DNA of 64,000 nucleotides, from contig NZ_CP059973.1 in NCBI RefSeq assembly GCF_009193295.2, forward strand, positions 2,294,001 through 2,358,000, read 5' to 3'. A model generated the notes under the pieces. The model was given only the letters and a program-made list of their open reading frames with translations. It was not told the DNA's origin and ran no database searches. Both the position numbers and the translations under genes were made by a program. Shown here in pieces: positions 25,061-34,542 of this stretch (its first letter is position 1; each line of letters starts with the position of its first letter). The stretch is from Bacteroides luhongzhouii (GTDB taxonomy: Bacteria > Bacteroidota > Bacteroidia > Bacteroidales > Bacteroidaceae).

Positions 25061-26242
25061 TTAGGGTATATATTTATAGTAAACCAATGCTTCCTTCAGG
25101 CGGTGAACCACAAAGAAGGGGAGCATCATAAATATTAATAGTGCCATATAGTTGGTCCATGAGTAAGCCATACTGTACCCGTTAAGCGCCTGGTCGACAT
25201 AAATAAGGAAATAGTGCCGCAACGGGAATAGATTGCTCAAAGCCTGTAAAACAGGATGCATAGCCATGACCGGGAATGAAAAACCGGAAATGGAGAACGA
25301 TATGACTCCCCACAGGGAAGCAAAGCTTAATCCGAGTCGTAGAGTAGGCAGGGTTCCTATCATGACAATACCACAACATTGGGATGCCAGTACGAGACAC
25401 AGCGTGGCAAATATCATTGGAAATATACCGCTGTTGCAAGGAAAATGCAGGAATCCATACAGGTATACATTATAAAATATCCCCATGATGAAAAAGACTA
25501 CAGTGTGGGGAAGCAACTTTCCGGCCAATGCAATATAAATGGAGTTGTTACTCATTCGTAACCATTCGCGAGCCGTACGGTCTTTGATTTCTACGCCGAT
25601 TGAATAAACAGTTACCATAAATATTAATAGCATGAGTACTCCCGGTATCAGTGTATTGCATAAGTATACCGAATAGTTCAGCCACGGATTATTCAGTGGG
25701 TGCGTGTCGATAACAATTGGTTGCAAATACGCCATAGCTTGATCCTCTGTTGCACCTTTGGCGTACAACATGGTCCTTGCAGCGGCTCCCGAAGTGAGTT
25801 CTCCCATCATTTTCATGTCTCTGAACAATAGAGAACCTGCGATCAGGTAGGAGTAATTGGTGTAGAAGGAGATTGTCGGTTGACGTTGGCTCTGTGCCTC
25901 TGCCGATAAACCTTTGGGAAGGTAAAAGAATCCATAGATTTTCCCCTCCTGCATGGCAATACGTGCATCTGTCACATTACTGTAATGAGCTACAATCCCT
26001 GTTTGTGAAAAAGCATCCAGGTTGCGGACAATATTACGGGAAGTAGACGAATCATCCATGTCTACTACTCCTGCTGGAAGATCCTTAGGAAGTCCTGAAT
26101 CCATTAAGGTAGTGAAAAATATATAGCAAAACAGTGGCGCGATGACCATACAGAAGAGGTAGAGCGGGCGTGATACCAATCGCCGGCACTCTCTTTGCAT
26201 GACCTGCCACAGGGCTATATATTTCTTTTCTCTCTCTTTCAT
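25061..26242 (-). CDS. ABC-2-type transporter permease
   Basis: A 393-residue paralogue of the following gene with the same layout: an N-terminal helix (PLYLFCMVIAPLFCYIFFTTLM), a periplasmic domain (about 45-200, LPAGVVDMDDSSTSRNIVRNL) and a C-terminal helical bundle (TLIPGVLMLLIFMVTVYSIGVE onward). The pair probably forms a heterodimeric channel fed by the HlyD-type adaptor. It begins two bases after the adaptor gene. Confidence 0.88.
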   Translation of the reverse strand: MKEREKKYIALWQVMQRECRRLVSRPLYLFCMVIAPLFCYIFFTTLMDSGLPKDLPAGVVDMDDSSTSRNIVRNLDAFSQTGIVAHYSNVTDARIAMQEGKIYGFFYLPKGLSAEAQSQRQPTISFYTNYSYLIAGSLLFRDMKMMGELTSGAAARTMLYAKGATEDQAMAYLQPIVIDTHPLNNPWLNYSVYLCNTLIPGVLMLLIFMVTVYSIGVEIKDRTAREWLRMSNNSIYIALAGKLLPHTVVFFIMGIFYNVYLYGFLHFPCNSGIFPMIFATLCLVLASQCCGIVMIGTLPTLRLGLSFASLWGVISFSISGFSFPVMAMHPVLQALSNLFPLRHYFLIYVDQALNGYSMAYSWTNYMALLIFMMLPFFVVHRLKEALVYYKYIP

Positions 26243-26244
26243 GA

Positions 26245-27237
26245 TTACTTGTCAATGATAACAGACATACCCGGACGGAGATTTTCTACCTTCTCTATCG
26301 GAAAAGCTTTCACTTCGAATGTTTTCAGGTCGAACTGTCCGGTTGTTTTGGTCGCTTTCCAGGCGGCATAAGTGCCTAAGTCTTTCAGATAATATACTTT
26401 GAGATTGATCTTTTTGTTATCCAAAGCAGGAATGACTGCCTCGAACTCCGACCCCATTGTTAGATTTTTGAGCAGATCCTCGCGTACATTGAATGTTATC
26501 CACATATCGTCGAGTTCAGCAATATTCATGATAGGAGCGCCGGTACCCACCAGTTCGCCTACTTTCGGGAAAATCTCTGAAACTTCTCCCGCAGCTGGAG
26601 CAATAAGATAAGTCTCCTTAATATATGATTCAACTTCGGCAACAGCACCTTTTGCCCGGTTTACCAAAGCTTCCGCAGCCATCTTATCTTCACGTTCCGC
26701 TCCGTTCTTTGCCATGGTGTATTGCGCTTTGGCTGCTTTTTCTGTAGCAATGCTTGCATCCCGTTGCGCAGTGACTTCATCCAATTTCTGTGCAGGCATT
26801 ACTCCCTGCTCATAGAGATTCTTTATGCGTTGATATGATTTCTCGGCAATGGTGACGCCTGCTTGGGCTTTTTGCCACATTTCATAAGCTGCCTGGATTT
26901 GTTCCTGACGCGCGCCCTTGATTGCTTTTGCGTTTTGTGCCTGTGCGGCAGCTTCGGCAGCACGTGCCTGTTCCATTTTTGCCACTACGTCAGGAGCTTC
27001 CAAAATGGCCAGCGTATCTCCTGCATTGACACTTTGCCCTTCTTTCACGCGAAATTCCAATATACGTCCCGGAACTTTGCTCGAAACGCGATACTCGGTA
27101 ACTTCAGCCTGCCCCTGTATGATTTCAGGACCTTTGCGAAGCATGAAGAAGCCAACGACTGCAACGATTGCAATAACTCCCAGTAGAGTAAGGAATGCAA
27201 GCAGCATATTGCTGTTTTGTGATTTTATAGGTGCCAT
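26245..27237 (-). CDS. HlyD/EmrA-family membrane fusion protein
   Basis: A 330-residue periplasmic adaptor. One N-terminal membrane helix (NMLLAFLTLLGVIAIVAVVGFFML) leads into a lipoyl half-motif (VSSKVPGRILEFRVKEGQSVNAGDTLAILEAP), a long alpha-helical hairpin rich in Ala and Gln (about 85-210), and the second half-motif (TYLIAPAAGEVSEIFPKVGELVGTGAPI), then a beta-barrel. It bridges inner-membrane permeases to the TolC-type channel encoded just upstream. Confidence 0.93.
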   Translation of the reverse strand: MAPIKSQNSNMLLAFLTLLGVIAIVAVVGFFMLRKGPEIIQGQAEVTEYRVSSKVPGRILEFRVKEGQSVNAGDTLAILEAPDVVAKMEQARAAEAAAQAQNAKAIKGARQEQIQAAYEMWQKAQAGVTIAEKSYQRIKNLYEQGVMPAQKLDEVTAQRDASIATEKAAKAQYTMAKNGAEREDKMAAEALVNRAKGAVAEVESYIKETYLIAPAAGEVSEIFPKVGELVGTGAPIMNIAELDDMWITFNVREDLLKNLTMGSEFEAVIPALDNKKINLKVYYLKDLGTYAAWKATKTTGQFDLKTFEVKAFPIEKVENLRPGMSVIIDK

Positions 27238-27343
27238 ATGATTTATGAATTATGATTTATGTTTTATGATTTATAGATTGTGAGTTGGTTAGGGATTGGG
27301 GTGTCTCTGATTGGGTCCTTAACTTTATTTTTTCGAATCTTAT

Positions 27344-28819
27344 TTATTTCAGTGTTCCCAAAGACTTCTTCAGATAGATTTCTGTTAATTTCACATCTAT
27401 TTGTGCGTCAATCTTTTCTGAATGGGCGGACAGCCATGCCGTTTGTGCTTCGAGAACATTACTGGTGGCAATCACTCCCTCTTTAAAACCAAGCGTTGCA
27501 TAGCGCAGATTCTCTTCCGCTTTTTCCATGTTTTTGGAAGACATTACCAGTTTCTTTCCAGCCTCCTTTACCTTGAAAGCGGCTTGATTGACCTGCAACT
27601 CTATTTTTTCGCGTGCGTCCTGAAGCTGGTATTGTGCAATGCGGGCTTCGGCTTTTGCCGCTCTGGTTTTATAAATACCTTCTCCCCAGTGCCATATAGG
27701 TATCTGTACCATCACTCCCACATTCCACATGCCTTTGAATTTGTTTTCAAAGCTGTTGAAGACAGAAGGATTGGTTACCATATAATTCCCCATCAATGCG
27801 ATGGAGGGAAGATGTTCGGCACGGGTTACGTTTACTTTCTGTTTATAAATCTGTGTCGCTAATTCGAGACTACGTATTTCCGGACGATTCTCATAAGCGG
27901 TAGATAAATCGAAATGAGGGTCTGTTGTCAGTAATGGAATATCTTCCATATTTTCATCTGCCAGAGTGATGGGTGAGCTAAGATCAATGCCACATAGTTG
28001 ACACAACAACATTCGGGCAAGGCTCAATCCGTCTTCCACTTTGGTGAGTGTCATTTCCGCTTCATTAACCTTGACGCGTACAGATAAACCATCCGCTTTG
28101 GTGGCTACTCCTTCATTAATCATTTTTTCCACATCACCGTCCAGCTGTTGCAAGAGCTTTAAATAGCCTTCTGCCAACTTCTTCTTATTAACCAGTGAAA
28201 TAACTTGCCAATAAGCCTGATCTGTACTCATGATTACTTCCTGCATGCCACCGTGGTGTTGTTCTTGAGCCAACTCTTCGGCATACTTTGTTATTTTGTT
28301 GTACGCCCGGATTTTTCCACCCATGTATAAAGGCTGCGTTAATGTAATGGCACCGGCATAAACATTTCTCGTATCTGTGCGGAGCGCATCCACTAGAGAG
28401 TTTCCTGCTTGGTCAAGAGCAGGCAGAACCGCCCCTAATTTTCCGCTTAAGGAGGAAATTAGTGGTGCCAAATCAGGATGTGCTGTTGCGATCTCGGTTG
28501 CGGCCTGTTGGATAGGGCCTGCCAGATTAGTTCCTAATCCTGAAAGCGCAGCTTTCTGGTCATTGTTCAGTAATGAAAACTCTTTCTGGTTTCTCATGTA
28601 CGCTCCGGTTGCCGAGAAGTTGGGCAAATAATTCGTAAATGCGGCTTTCCGTTGATAATGGGCAGCATTTATTTTCTCATTGCTTATCAACAAATCTTTG
28701 TTGTTGGCAAGAGCTAATGCGCGGCAACTATCCAGACTTAGGAAGCTCTGCGCTTTTACTATAAAAGTGAAACTTAGCAGAATTGTCAGAAGAAATACTT
28801 TTTTCATCGCATCTTGCAT
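27344..28819 (-). CDS. TolC-family outer-membrane efflux protein
   Basis: A 491-residue channel protein with a signal peptide (VFLLTILLSFTFIVKAQ) and the two-fold OEP repeat: SLDSCRALALANNKDLLISNEKINAA in the first half and NRPEIRSLELATQIYKQKVNVTRAEHLPSIALMGNYM in the second. Long coiled-coil helices follow each. It is first in the operon, behind a near-perfect promoter, and the 106-bp gap before the adaptor gene holds short ATGATTTAT repeats (about 27238-27275). Confidence 0.93.
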   Translation of the reverse strand: MQDAMKKVFLLTILLSFTFIVKAQSFLSLDSCRALALANNKDLLISNEKINAAHYQRKAAFTNYLPNFSATGAYMRNQKEFSLLNNDQKAALSGLGTNLAGPIQQAATEIATAHPDLAPLISSLSGKLGAVLPALDQAGNSLVDALRTDTRNVYAGAITLTQPLYMGGKIRAYNKITKYAEELAQEQHHGGMQEVIMSTDQAYWQVISLVNKKKLAEGYLKLLQQLDGDVEKMINEGVATKADGLSVRVKVNEAEMTLTKVEDGLSLARMLLCQLCGIDLSSPITLADENMEDIPLLTTDPHFDLSTAYENRPEIRSLELATQIYKQKVNVTRAEHLPSIALMGNYMVTNPSVFNSFENKFKGMWNVGVMVQIPIWHWGEGIYKTRAAKAEARIAQYQLQDAREKIELQVNQAAFKVKEAGKKLVMSSKNMEKAEENLRYATLGFKEGVIATSNVLEAQTAWLSAHSEKIDAQIDVKLTEIYLKKSLGTLK

Positions 28820-28898
28820 ATTAATAAGGTGATACTTCTATTTTAAATAACCCGATTCTCATGTAATTTGTTTATTGAAGTAGTCTGTTTTTTTGAAC

Positions 28899-28914
28899 TT
28901 GTTTACTTAAACAA
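28899..28914. promoter_or_regulatory. Candidate operator in the efflux-operon leader
   Basis: TTGTTTACTTAAACAA is an imperfect 16-bp palindrome (TTGTTTA and TAAACAA arms) lying about 15-30 bases downstream of the predicted transcription start of the efflux operon. That position suits a TetR- or MarR-type repressor, but none is encoded next to the operon. Assignment is tentative. Confidence 0.35.
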
Positions 28915-28934
28915 TAATTGCATAAACAACGATG

Positions 28935-28965
28935 CAAATGTATGAGCTTTACTTGAAAGCGCAAA
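28935..28965 (-). promoter_or_regulatory. Promoter of the TolC-HlyD-permease operon
   Basis: On the minus strand TTTG (28962-28965), a 19-bp spacer and TACATTTG (28935-28942) match the Bacteroides promoter exactly. The leader to the TolC-type gene is about 110 nt. Confidence 0.8.
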
Positions 28966-29014
28966 ATGAATTAGCTTTTTTTAAAATATAGTGGGGTAGG
29001 ATTCTGTAGAAAAG

Positions 29015-29055
29015 AAAGAAGGCTGTTCCTCGTAGTGAAGAACAGCCTTTCTTGA
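29015..29055 (-). terminator. Terminator of mdh
   Basis: AAGGCTGTTC (29019-29028) pairs with GAACAGCCTT (29039-29048) with a 10-nt loop; on the minus strand it is followed by CTTTCTTTT. Confidence 0.75.
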
Positions 29056-29076
29056 TATATAAAGTAAGGGGATTAA

Positions 29077-30018
29077 TTACAGAGCACCTACTTCTTTCAA
29101 AGCAGCGTTCGTTCCGTGAACAGCTTTTGCGCTAGCTGCGAACTTAGCTTTTTCATCTTCGTTCAGGTTCAGTTCAACGATCTTTTCGATACCGTTTTTG
29201 CCAAGAATAACAGGGACACCGATGCAAAGATCTGATTCACCATATTCACCTTCCAATAATACAGAACAAGGAACCATCTTCTTTTGGTCGTGAAGGATAG
29301 ATTCAACTACGAATGCTCCTGCCGCACCCGGTGCATACCATGCAGAAGTACCCAGCAATTTAGTCAGCGTAGCACCACCTACCATAGTAGCAGCAGCAAC
29401 TTCTTCCAGCTTCTCTGCAGAGATGAAATTAGCTACAGGCATACCTTTGTAAGTAGCGAAACGAGTCAAAGGAATCATAGTAGTATCACCGTGACCACCG
29501 ATAACCATACCTTCTACTTCATTAGCATTGCAGCCGATAGCTTGAGACAAGAAATATTTGAAACGAGAGCTATCCAAAGCACCACCCATACCGATCACAC
29601 GATTTTTCGGCAAGCCCAGAGCCTTCAATGCCAAATAAGTCATTGTATCCATCGGGTTAGAAATAACAACGATGATAGCGTTAGGAGAATATTTCAACAG
29701 GTTTTCTGCTACCGATTTAACGATACCAGCGTTCACACCGATCAATTCTTCACGAGTCATACCCGGTTTACGAGGAATACCTGAAGTAATCACAACAACG
29801 TCAGAGTTAGCGGTCTGAGCATAGTCGTTAGTGCAGCCTACCAATGTAGTGTCGAAACCCAACAATTGAGCTGTCTGCATCATATCCATTGCTTTACCTT
29901 CTGAAACGCCTTCTTTAACGTCCAGCATTACTACTTCGTCTGCTACTTCATTAAAAGCAAGTACATTTGCACATGTAGCACCTACGTTACCTGCGCCTAC
30001 TACGGTTACTTTTGACAT
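29077..30018 (-). CDS. mdh: Malate dehydrogenase, LDH-like type
   Basis: Oxidises malate to oxaloacetate with NAD; in Bacteroides it works reductively toward fumarate and succinate. The 313 residues show the Rossmann motif VVGAGNVGATCA, SGIPRKPGMTREELIG with the Arg expected for malate, SNPMDTMTYLAL, and the catalytic histidine in VIGGHGDTTM. A -7-like TAATTTTG on the minus strand at 30068-30075 probably drives it. It stands alone between a terminator and a long intergenic region. Confidence 0.95.
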   Translation of the reverse strand: MSKVTVVGAGNVGATCANVLAFNEVADEVVMLDVKEGVSEGKAMDMMQTAQLLGFDTTLVGCTNDYAQTANSDVVVITSGIPRKPGMTREELIGVNAGIVKSVAENLLKYSPNAIIVVISNPMDTMTYLALKALGLPKNRVIGMGGALDSSRFKYFLSQAIGCNANEVEGMVIGGHGDTTMIPLTRFATYKGMPVANFISAEKLEEVAAATMVGGATLTKLLGTSAWYAPGAAGAFVVESILHDQKKMVPCSVLLEGEYGESDLCIGVPVILGKNGIEKIVELNLNEDEKAKFAASAKAVHGTNAALKEVGAL

Positions 30019-30289
30019 AATACTATATATTTAAAAAGTTGATAATTTGTTTTATCTTTTAGCGCGACAAAATTACAACGATAATCCTGATTAAAGAAAT
30101 TTTTCCGTAATAATTTTAGTTAAAGGTCTAACTTCCCCATAATATAATAAGTATGGTGGGAAGTTGTTTTGGGTATGGTTATAAACCGAATGTAGTCATG
30201 GTAAGAATGTACTATTATGGCAAATGATTTATTCTGGTGTTTTTTATAATTGCTTGCCTATCCGGATTTACTTTGTTCGCTACTCTTAC

Positions 30290-30379
30290 TTCGTTCCACT
30301 ATAGTTACCCTTGCGTTCCACTATAGTCTCCTTTGCGTTACACTATAGTGGAACGCAAGGGTAACTATAGTAGAACGAA
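30290..30379. repeat. Intergenic 22-bp-period array with a 38-bp inverted repeat, core ACTATAGT
   Basis: The palindrome ACTATAGT begins at 30298, 30320, 30342 and 30364, exactly 22 bp apart. Flanking bases read GTTCC on the left of the first two copies and GGAAC or AGAAC on the right of the last two. As a result 30290-30327 and 30342-30379 are inverted repeats over 38 bp with one mismatch, around a 14-bp centre. It lies in the 30019-30613 region between divergent mdh and the coiled-coil gene. The rest of that region, apart from the mdh and downstream promoters, shows no gene. Confidence 0.88.
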
Positions 30380-30554
30380 ATAAGTGTGGGTAATGAAATT
30401 AATAATATTAGGCAACGACAGAAGTTTAACTGGTATCTTGGCGAAAAAAAGTGTTTGAGCGCTTTGTATCTGCTGATCTGAATAAGTTAGCAAGTAAATA
30501 AGTTAAAATTGTATGGATTAGCAGAGGGTTATGAAAAAACTCTCTGCTTTTCTG

Positions 30555-30585
30555 CTTGACTTCTGTTGCGAAATGATTACTTTTG
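30555..30585 (+). promoter_or_regulatory. Promoter for the coiled-coil protein gene
   Basis: CTTG (30555-30558), 19 bp, TACTTTTG (30578-30585). One mismatch in the -33 box. It overlaps an upstream in-frame ATG at 30566, which is therefore not the start. Confidence 0.65.
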
Positions 30586-30613
30586 CGCACGTTATCAATT
30601 CACAACTGAAACT

Positions 30614-31486
30614 ATGAGTAAAAAAAGCCTTCTTATTGCGGCCGTGGCTGTCTTAGTGATAGCTATTATTGGTATTACTTATTTATTGTTTACCGAGAAA
30701 CAAGCTAACCGGGAGTTAGTGCAGGAATTTCAATTAGACAAGGAAGAACTGGAAAACGAATATAGTCAGTTTATGCAAAGGTATGATGAGTTGAAGTTTA
30801 CAGTTACTAATGACTCTTTATCACAATTGCTGGAACAGGAACAATTGAAGACACAGCGTCTTTTGGAAGAGCTCCGCACGGTAAAGAGCTCGAATGCGAC
30901 AGAAATTCGTCGTCTGAAGAAAGAGTTGGCTACTTTGCGTAAAGTATTAGTAGGCTATATCAATCAGATTGATTCATTGGATAGGATTAATAAACAGCAG
31001 AAGCAAGTCATTGCAGAAGTAACACAGAAATATAATCAGGCTTCACAGCAAATCAGTAATCTTTCCGAAGAAAAGAAAAATCTGGATAAGAAAGTGACAT
31101 TGGCGGCACAGCTTGATGCAACTAATATTCGTATCGAACCGCGCAATAAACGCGGCAAAGTGGCGAAGAAAGTGAAAGACGTGGTGAAATTGGCTATCAG
31201 TTTCACGGTCGTGAAGAATATAACAGCTGAAAACGGGGAGCGCACCATTTATGTACGTATAACCAAACCGGATAATGATGTGCTGACCAAAAGTGCATCC
31301 AATACTTTCCCTTATGAAAATCGTACACTGGTCTATTCTATCAAAAAGTATATCGAATACAATGGCGAAGAACAGAATATAAATGTATTCTGGGATGTAG
31401 AAGAATTCTTGTATGCCGGCAACTATCGTGTTGATATTTTTGAAGGTGGTAATCTGATAGGTTCTCAGACGTTTACGTTAAATTAA
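30614..31486 (+). CDS. Membrane-anchored coiled-coil protein of unknown function
   Basis: A 290-residue protein starting at MSKKSLLIAAVAVLVIAIIGITYLLF, a single N-terminal membrane helix. Residues about 30-160 are a charged heptad-rich coiled coil (QFQLDKEELENEYSQFMQRYDELKF, LLEELRTVKSSNATEIRRLKKELATLRKVL). The C-terminal 110 residues are beta-rich (LAISFTVVKNITAENGERTIYVRITKPD, ending YRVDIFEGGNLIGSQTFTLN) and look like an Ig-like or immunoglobulin-type fold outside the membrane. I do not recognise a named family. It is a single-gene unit. Confidence 0.7.
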   Translation: MSKKSLLIAAVAVLVIAIIGITYLLFTEKQANRELVQEFQLDKEELENEYSQFMQRYDELKFTVTNDSLSQLLEQEQLKTQRLLEELRTVKSSNATEIRRLKKELATLRKVLVGYINQIDSLDRINKQQKQVIAEVTQKYNQASQQISNLSEEKKNLDKKVTLAAQLDATNIRIEPRNKRGKVAKKVKDVVKLAISFTVVKNITAENGERTIYVRITKPDNDVLTKSASNTFPYENRTLVYSIKKYIEYNGEEQNINVFWDVEEFLYAGNYRVDIFEGGNLIGSQTFTLN

Positions 31487-31661
31487 TCTGTAATATATAA
31501 TTAATGTAGGCTAACTGTCGAAATTTTCAGTTTATGACTATGTTAATATGAATGTCAGAAGAATTTACGCTTATTCTGCTATAGCTTGTTGTTATATATG
31601 ACTGCTTTATCGGTTTAATGGTCGAGAAGCTATTTGCTGTGAATAGTTCTCTCCTTTTTAT

Positions 31662-32534
31662 TTACCGTCTGCCGTCTGCCCCCCACATCATTTTGCTGCG
31701 GAGTGTATCGAAAAAGATATGATTAAAGCGTTTTACTACTTTTACGCTATAATCTGCCCGGCGGATAGTGAGTTGAGTTGTTTCTTTACAGGTTTCGCTC
31801 CGTCCGTCAATGGCAACGAGGAAGTTATGGCTCCGGCTTTCCACATCCAATGTGATTTCCCAGTCGTCACGGATAACGATAGGACGGACGTTGAGGCTAT
31901 GCGGAGCTACTGGAGTAATGACAACGGTATTGGAATGAGGAACCATAATTGGACCGCCTACGCTCAACGAGTAAGCGGTAGAGCCAGTAGGAGTCGCAAT
32001 CACCAGCCCGTCAGCCTGATAAGTGTTCAGATAGGCACCATTGATTGCTGTGCGAATACTAATCATTGATGAACTGTCCCGTTTGAGAATAGCAATTTCA
32101 TTGAGAGCATAAGGAGAATCTTGAAGACGTTTCTCGTCACAGATAAGTTGGAGCACGCTTCGTTCCTCCACACTGTATCTTCCGGCTTGGATTTCATCGA
32201 ACGTTTCTTCCATTTCCTCAGGAGAAATATCTGCCAGAAAGCCCAAACGGCCTGTATTAATTCCCAAAATAGGAATTCCTTTTCTCCCTACGCGACGGGC
32301 AGCTTTCAGGAATGTTCCGTCGCCTCCAATACTGATTACCATATCAGCGTCAAAATCATTTCCGTCAAACAAGTGATCGGCATGAATGTCCATTTTGAGC
32401 TCTGTAGTCAGGAATTGATAAAAGTCCCTGCACATACAGATTTCTGCTTTCTGTCTTCTCAATAGTTGGAACAGTCTTAGCGCATGAGAGGATTTTTTAG
32501 CCTGATAAGTATTTCCGAAAATGGCGAATTTCAT
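31662..32534 (-). CDS. nadK: NAD kinase
   Basis: Makes NADP from NAD. The open frame runs to 32711, but [25 protein letters not shown] at 32534 is the natural start (290 residues). The family motifs are [43 protein letters not shown] and [22 protein letters not shown]. It is divergent from pdxJ with a 148-bp gap that carries the pdxJ promoter region. Confidence 0.96.
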   Translation of the reverse strand: MKFAIFGNTYQAKKSSHALRLFQLLRRQKAEICMCRDFYQFLTTELKMDIHADHLFDGNDFDADMVISIGGDGTFLKAARRVGRKGIPILGINTGRLGFLADISPEEMEETFDEIQAGRYSVEERSVLQLICDEKRLQDSPYALNEIAILKRDSSSMISIRTAINGAYLNTYQADGLVIATPTGSTAYSLSVGGPIMVPHSNTVVITPVAPHSLNVRPIVIRDDWEITLDVESRSHNFLVAIDGRSETCKETTQLTIRRADYSVKVVKRFNHIFFDTLRSKMMWGADGRR

Positions 32535-32682
32535 AAGCAATATCATTAGTTCAGGATGCAAATTTGGCATTTTTTCTTGGATTTCTACTTTAAATAACCA
32601 AAAAAGAACCCATAATGCGTTTCGTATTATTAGGCAACTAATAATAATATTTGTATTTTTGCGGCAAATATAACGTAGAACT

Positions 32683-33399
32683 ATGACTAAATTAAGTGTA
32701 AACATAAACAAGATTGCTACGCTCAGGAATGCTCGCGGAGGAAATGTCCCCGATGTAGTAAAGGTGGCGCTTGATTGTGAATCTTTTGGTGCAGACGGTA
32801 TTACTGTTCATCCTCGTCCCGATGAACGCCACATTCGTCGTTCAGATGTATATGATTTGCGGCCTTTGTTGCGTACGGAATTTAATATCGAAGGTTATCC
32901 CGCTCCGGAATTTATTGACCTGGTGTTGAAAGTTAAACCTCATCAGGTAACTTTGGTCCCCGACGATCCTTCACAGATTACTTCCAATTCTGGTTGGGAC
33001 ACCAAAGCAAATCTGGAATTCCTGACTGAAGTTCTCGATCAGTTTAACAGTGCCGGTATTCGTACTTCCGTTTTTGTGGCAGCCGATCCTGAAATGGTGG
33101 AATATGCAGCAAAAGCAGGGGCGGATCGCGTTGAACTGTATACTGAACCTTATGCAACGAATTATCCGAAGAATCCGGAAGCTGCCATCGCTCCTTTTAT
33201 CGAAGCCGCGAAGACTGCCCGTAAACTGGGTATCGGATTGAACGCCGGACACGACTTGAGTCTGGTTAATTTAAATTATTTCTATAAAAACATTCCTTGG
33301 GTGGATGAAGTCTCCATCGGACATGCGTTGATTAGCGATGCGTTGTATCTGGGACTCGAACGTACCATTCAGGAATATAAAAACTGTCTACGCTCATGA
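32683..33399 (+). CDS. pdxJ: Pyridoxine 5'-phosphate synthase
   Basis: Condenses 1-deoxyxylulose 5-phosphate with aminoacetone phosphate in vitamin B6 synthesis. The 238-residue TIM barrel carries [56 protein letters not shown], and the C-terminal [13 protein letters not shown] and [14 protein letters not shown] -7-like TATTTTTG (32654-32661) precedes it. Its stop overlaps the ATG of exbB (ATGA), so it heads an operon. Confidence 0.96.
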   Translation: MTKLSVNINKIATLRNARGGNVPDVVKVALDCESFGADGITVHPRPDERHIRRSDVYDLRPLLRTEFNIEGYPAPEFIDLVLKVKPHQVTLVPDDPSQITSNSGWDTKANLEFLTEVLDQFNSAGIRTSVFVAADPEMVEYAAKAGADRVELYTEPYATNYPKNPEAAIAPFIEAAKTARKLGIGLNAGHDLSLVNLNYFYKNIPWVDEVSIGHALISDALYLGLERTIQEYKNCLRS

Positions 33400-34112
33400 A
33401 TGCAATGATCTTGTTAGCCCAAGGGGCTATGAATATGGCCGACTCGCTGGCTACTGCCAACCCCGTATTGACGGAGGTGAACGCTCCTGAAATGAACATG
33501 CTTGATATGGCTATCAAGGGTGGATGGATTATGATTGTGCTGGGTGTATTGTCAGTGATCTGTTTCTATATCCTGTTTGAACGTAACTATATGATTCGCA
33601 AGGCGGGAAAGGAAGATCCGATGTTTATGGAGCGGATTAAGGACTATATCCATAGTGGTGAGATCAAAGCGGCTATAAACTATTGCCGTACGATAAACAC
33701 TCCTTCGGCACGTATGATAGAAAAAGGTATCAGCCGTTTAGGACGTCCTATTAACGATGTACAGGTAGCTATTGAAAATGTAGGTAATATTGAGGTTGCG
33801 AAACTGGAAAAAGGATTGACTGTAATGGCAACTATTTCCGGAGGTGCTCCGATGCTCGGATTCCTCGGTACGGTGACCGGTATGGTACGTGCATTCTACG
33901 AAATGGCGAATGCCGGAAGCGGAAACATTGATATCACTTTGCTTTCCGGTGGTATCTATGAAGCTATGATTACTACGGTCGGTGGTCTGATTGTCGGTAT
34001 CATTGCTATGTTTGCCTACAATTATTTGGTGATGCTGGTAGACCGTGTGGTAAATAAAATGGAGTCTCGTACAATGGAGTTTATGGACTTGTTGAACGAG
34101 CCGGCAAAATAA
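33396..34112 (+). CDS. exbB: ExbB/TolQ-family proton channel
   Basis: A 238-residue inner-membrane protein with three helices (about 33-55, 145-170 and 187-212). The conserved stretch [20 protein letters not shown] and the [27 protein letters not shown] helix are typical. With ExbD and TonB it converts the proton gradient into force for outer-membrane TonB-dependent transporters such as the SusC protein in this window. It overlaps pdxJ by four bases and precedes exbD. Confidence 0.92.
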   Translation: MNAMILLAQGAMNMADSLATANPVLTEVNAPEMNMLDMAIKGGWIMIVLGVLSVICFYILFERNYMIRKAGKEDPMFMERIKDYIHSGEIKAAINYCRTINTPSARMIEKGISRLGRPINDVQVAIENVGNIEVAKLEKGLTVMATISGGAPMLGFLGTVTGMVRAFYEMANAGSGNIDITLLSGGIYEAMITTVGGLIVGIIAMFAYNYLVMLVDRVVNKMESRTMEFMDLLNEPAK

Positions 34113-34119
34113 TAGGCTG

Positions 34120-34536
34120 ATGGGATTAAAAAGAAGAAATAGAGTATCGCCCAATTTTAGCATGGCTTCCATGACGGACGTCATCTTCCTGTTGCTGATA
34201 TTCTTTATGATAACCTCTACGGTAGTGTCGCCTAATGCTATCAAAGTCTTGTTGCCGCAAGGTAAGCAGCAGACTTCGGCCAAACCGCTGACAAGAGTGG
34301 TTATCGATAAAGACTTGAATTTTTATGCCGCTTTCGGCAATGAAAAAGAGCAGCCGGTGGCACTGAATGATCTGACTTCATTCTTGCAAAGTTGCGCGGA
34401 GAAGGAACCGGAAATGTACGTGGCATTGTATGCGGATGAATCGGTACCTTACCGTGAGATCGTAAGGGTATTGAACATTGCAAACGAGAATCATTTTAAG
34501 ATGGTGTTGGCTACACGCCCGCCTGAAAACAAATAA
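34120..34536 (+). CDS. exbD: ExbD/TolR-family biopolymer transport protein
   Basis: A 138-residue protein with one N-terminal helix bearing the essential Asp (ASMTDVIFLLLIFFMITSTVV) and a periplasmic domain (KVLLPQGKQQT to FKMVLATRPP). It is the stator partner of the preceding ExbB. Confidence 0.93.
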   Translation: MGLKRRNRVSPNFSMASMTDVIFLLLIFFMITSTVVSPNAIKVLLPQGKQQTSAKPLTRVVIDKDLNFYAAFGNEKEQPVALNDLTSFLQSCAEKEPEMYVALYADESVPYREIVRVLNIANENHFKMVLATRPPENK

Positions 34537-34542
34537 GGAACA

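Noticed and set aside
32535..32711. 59-residue N-terminal extension of NAD kinase
   Set aside because: It overlaps the divergent pdxJ start and its sequence is not family-like; the ATG at 32534 is natural.
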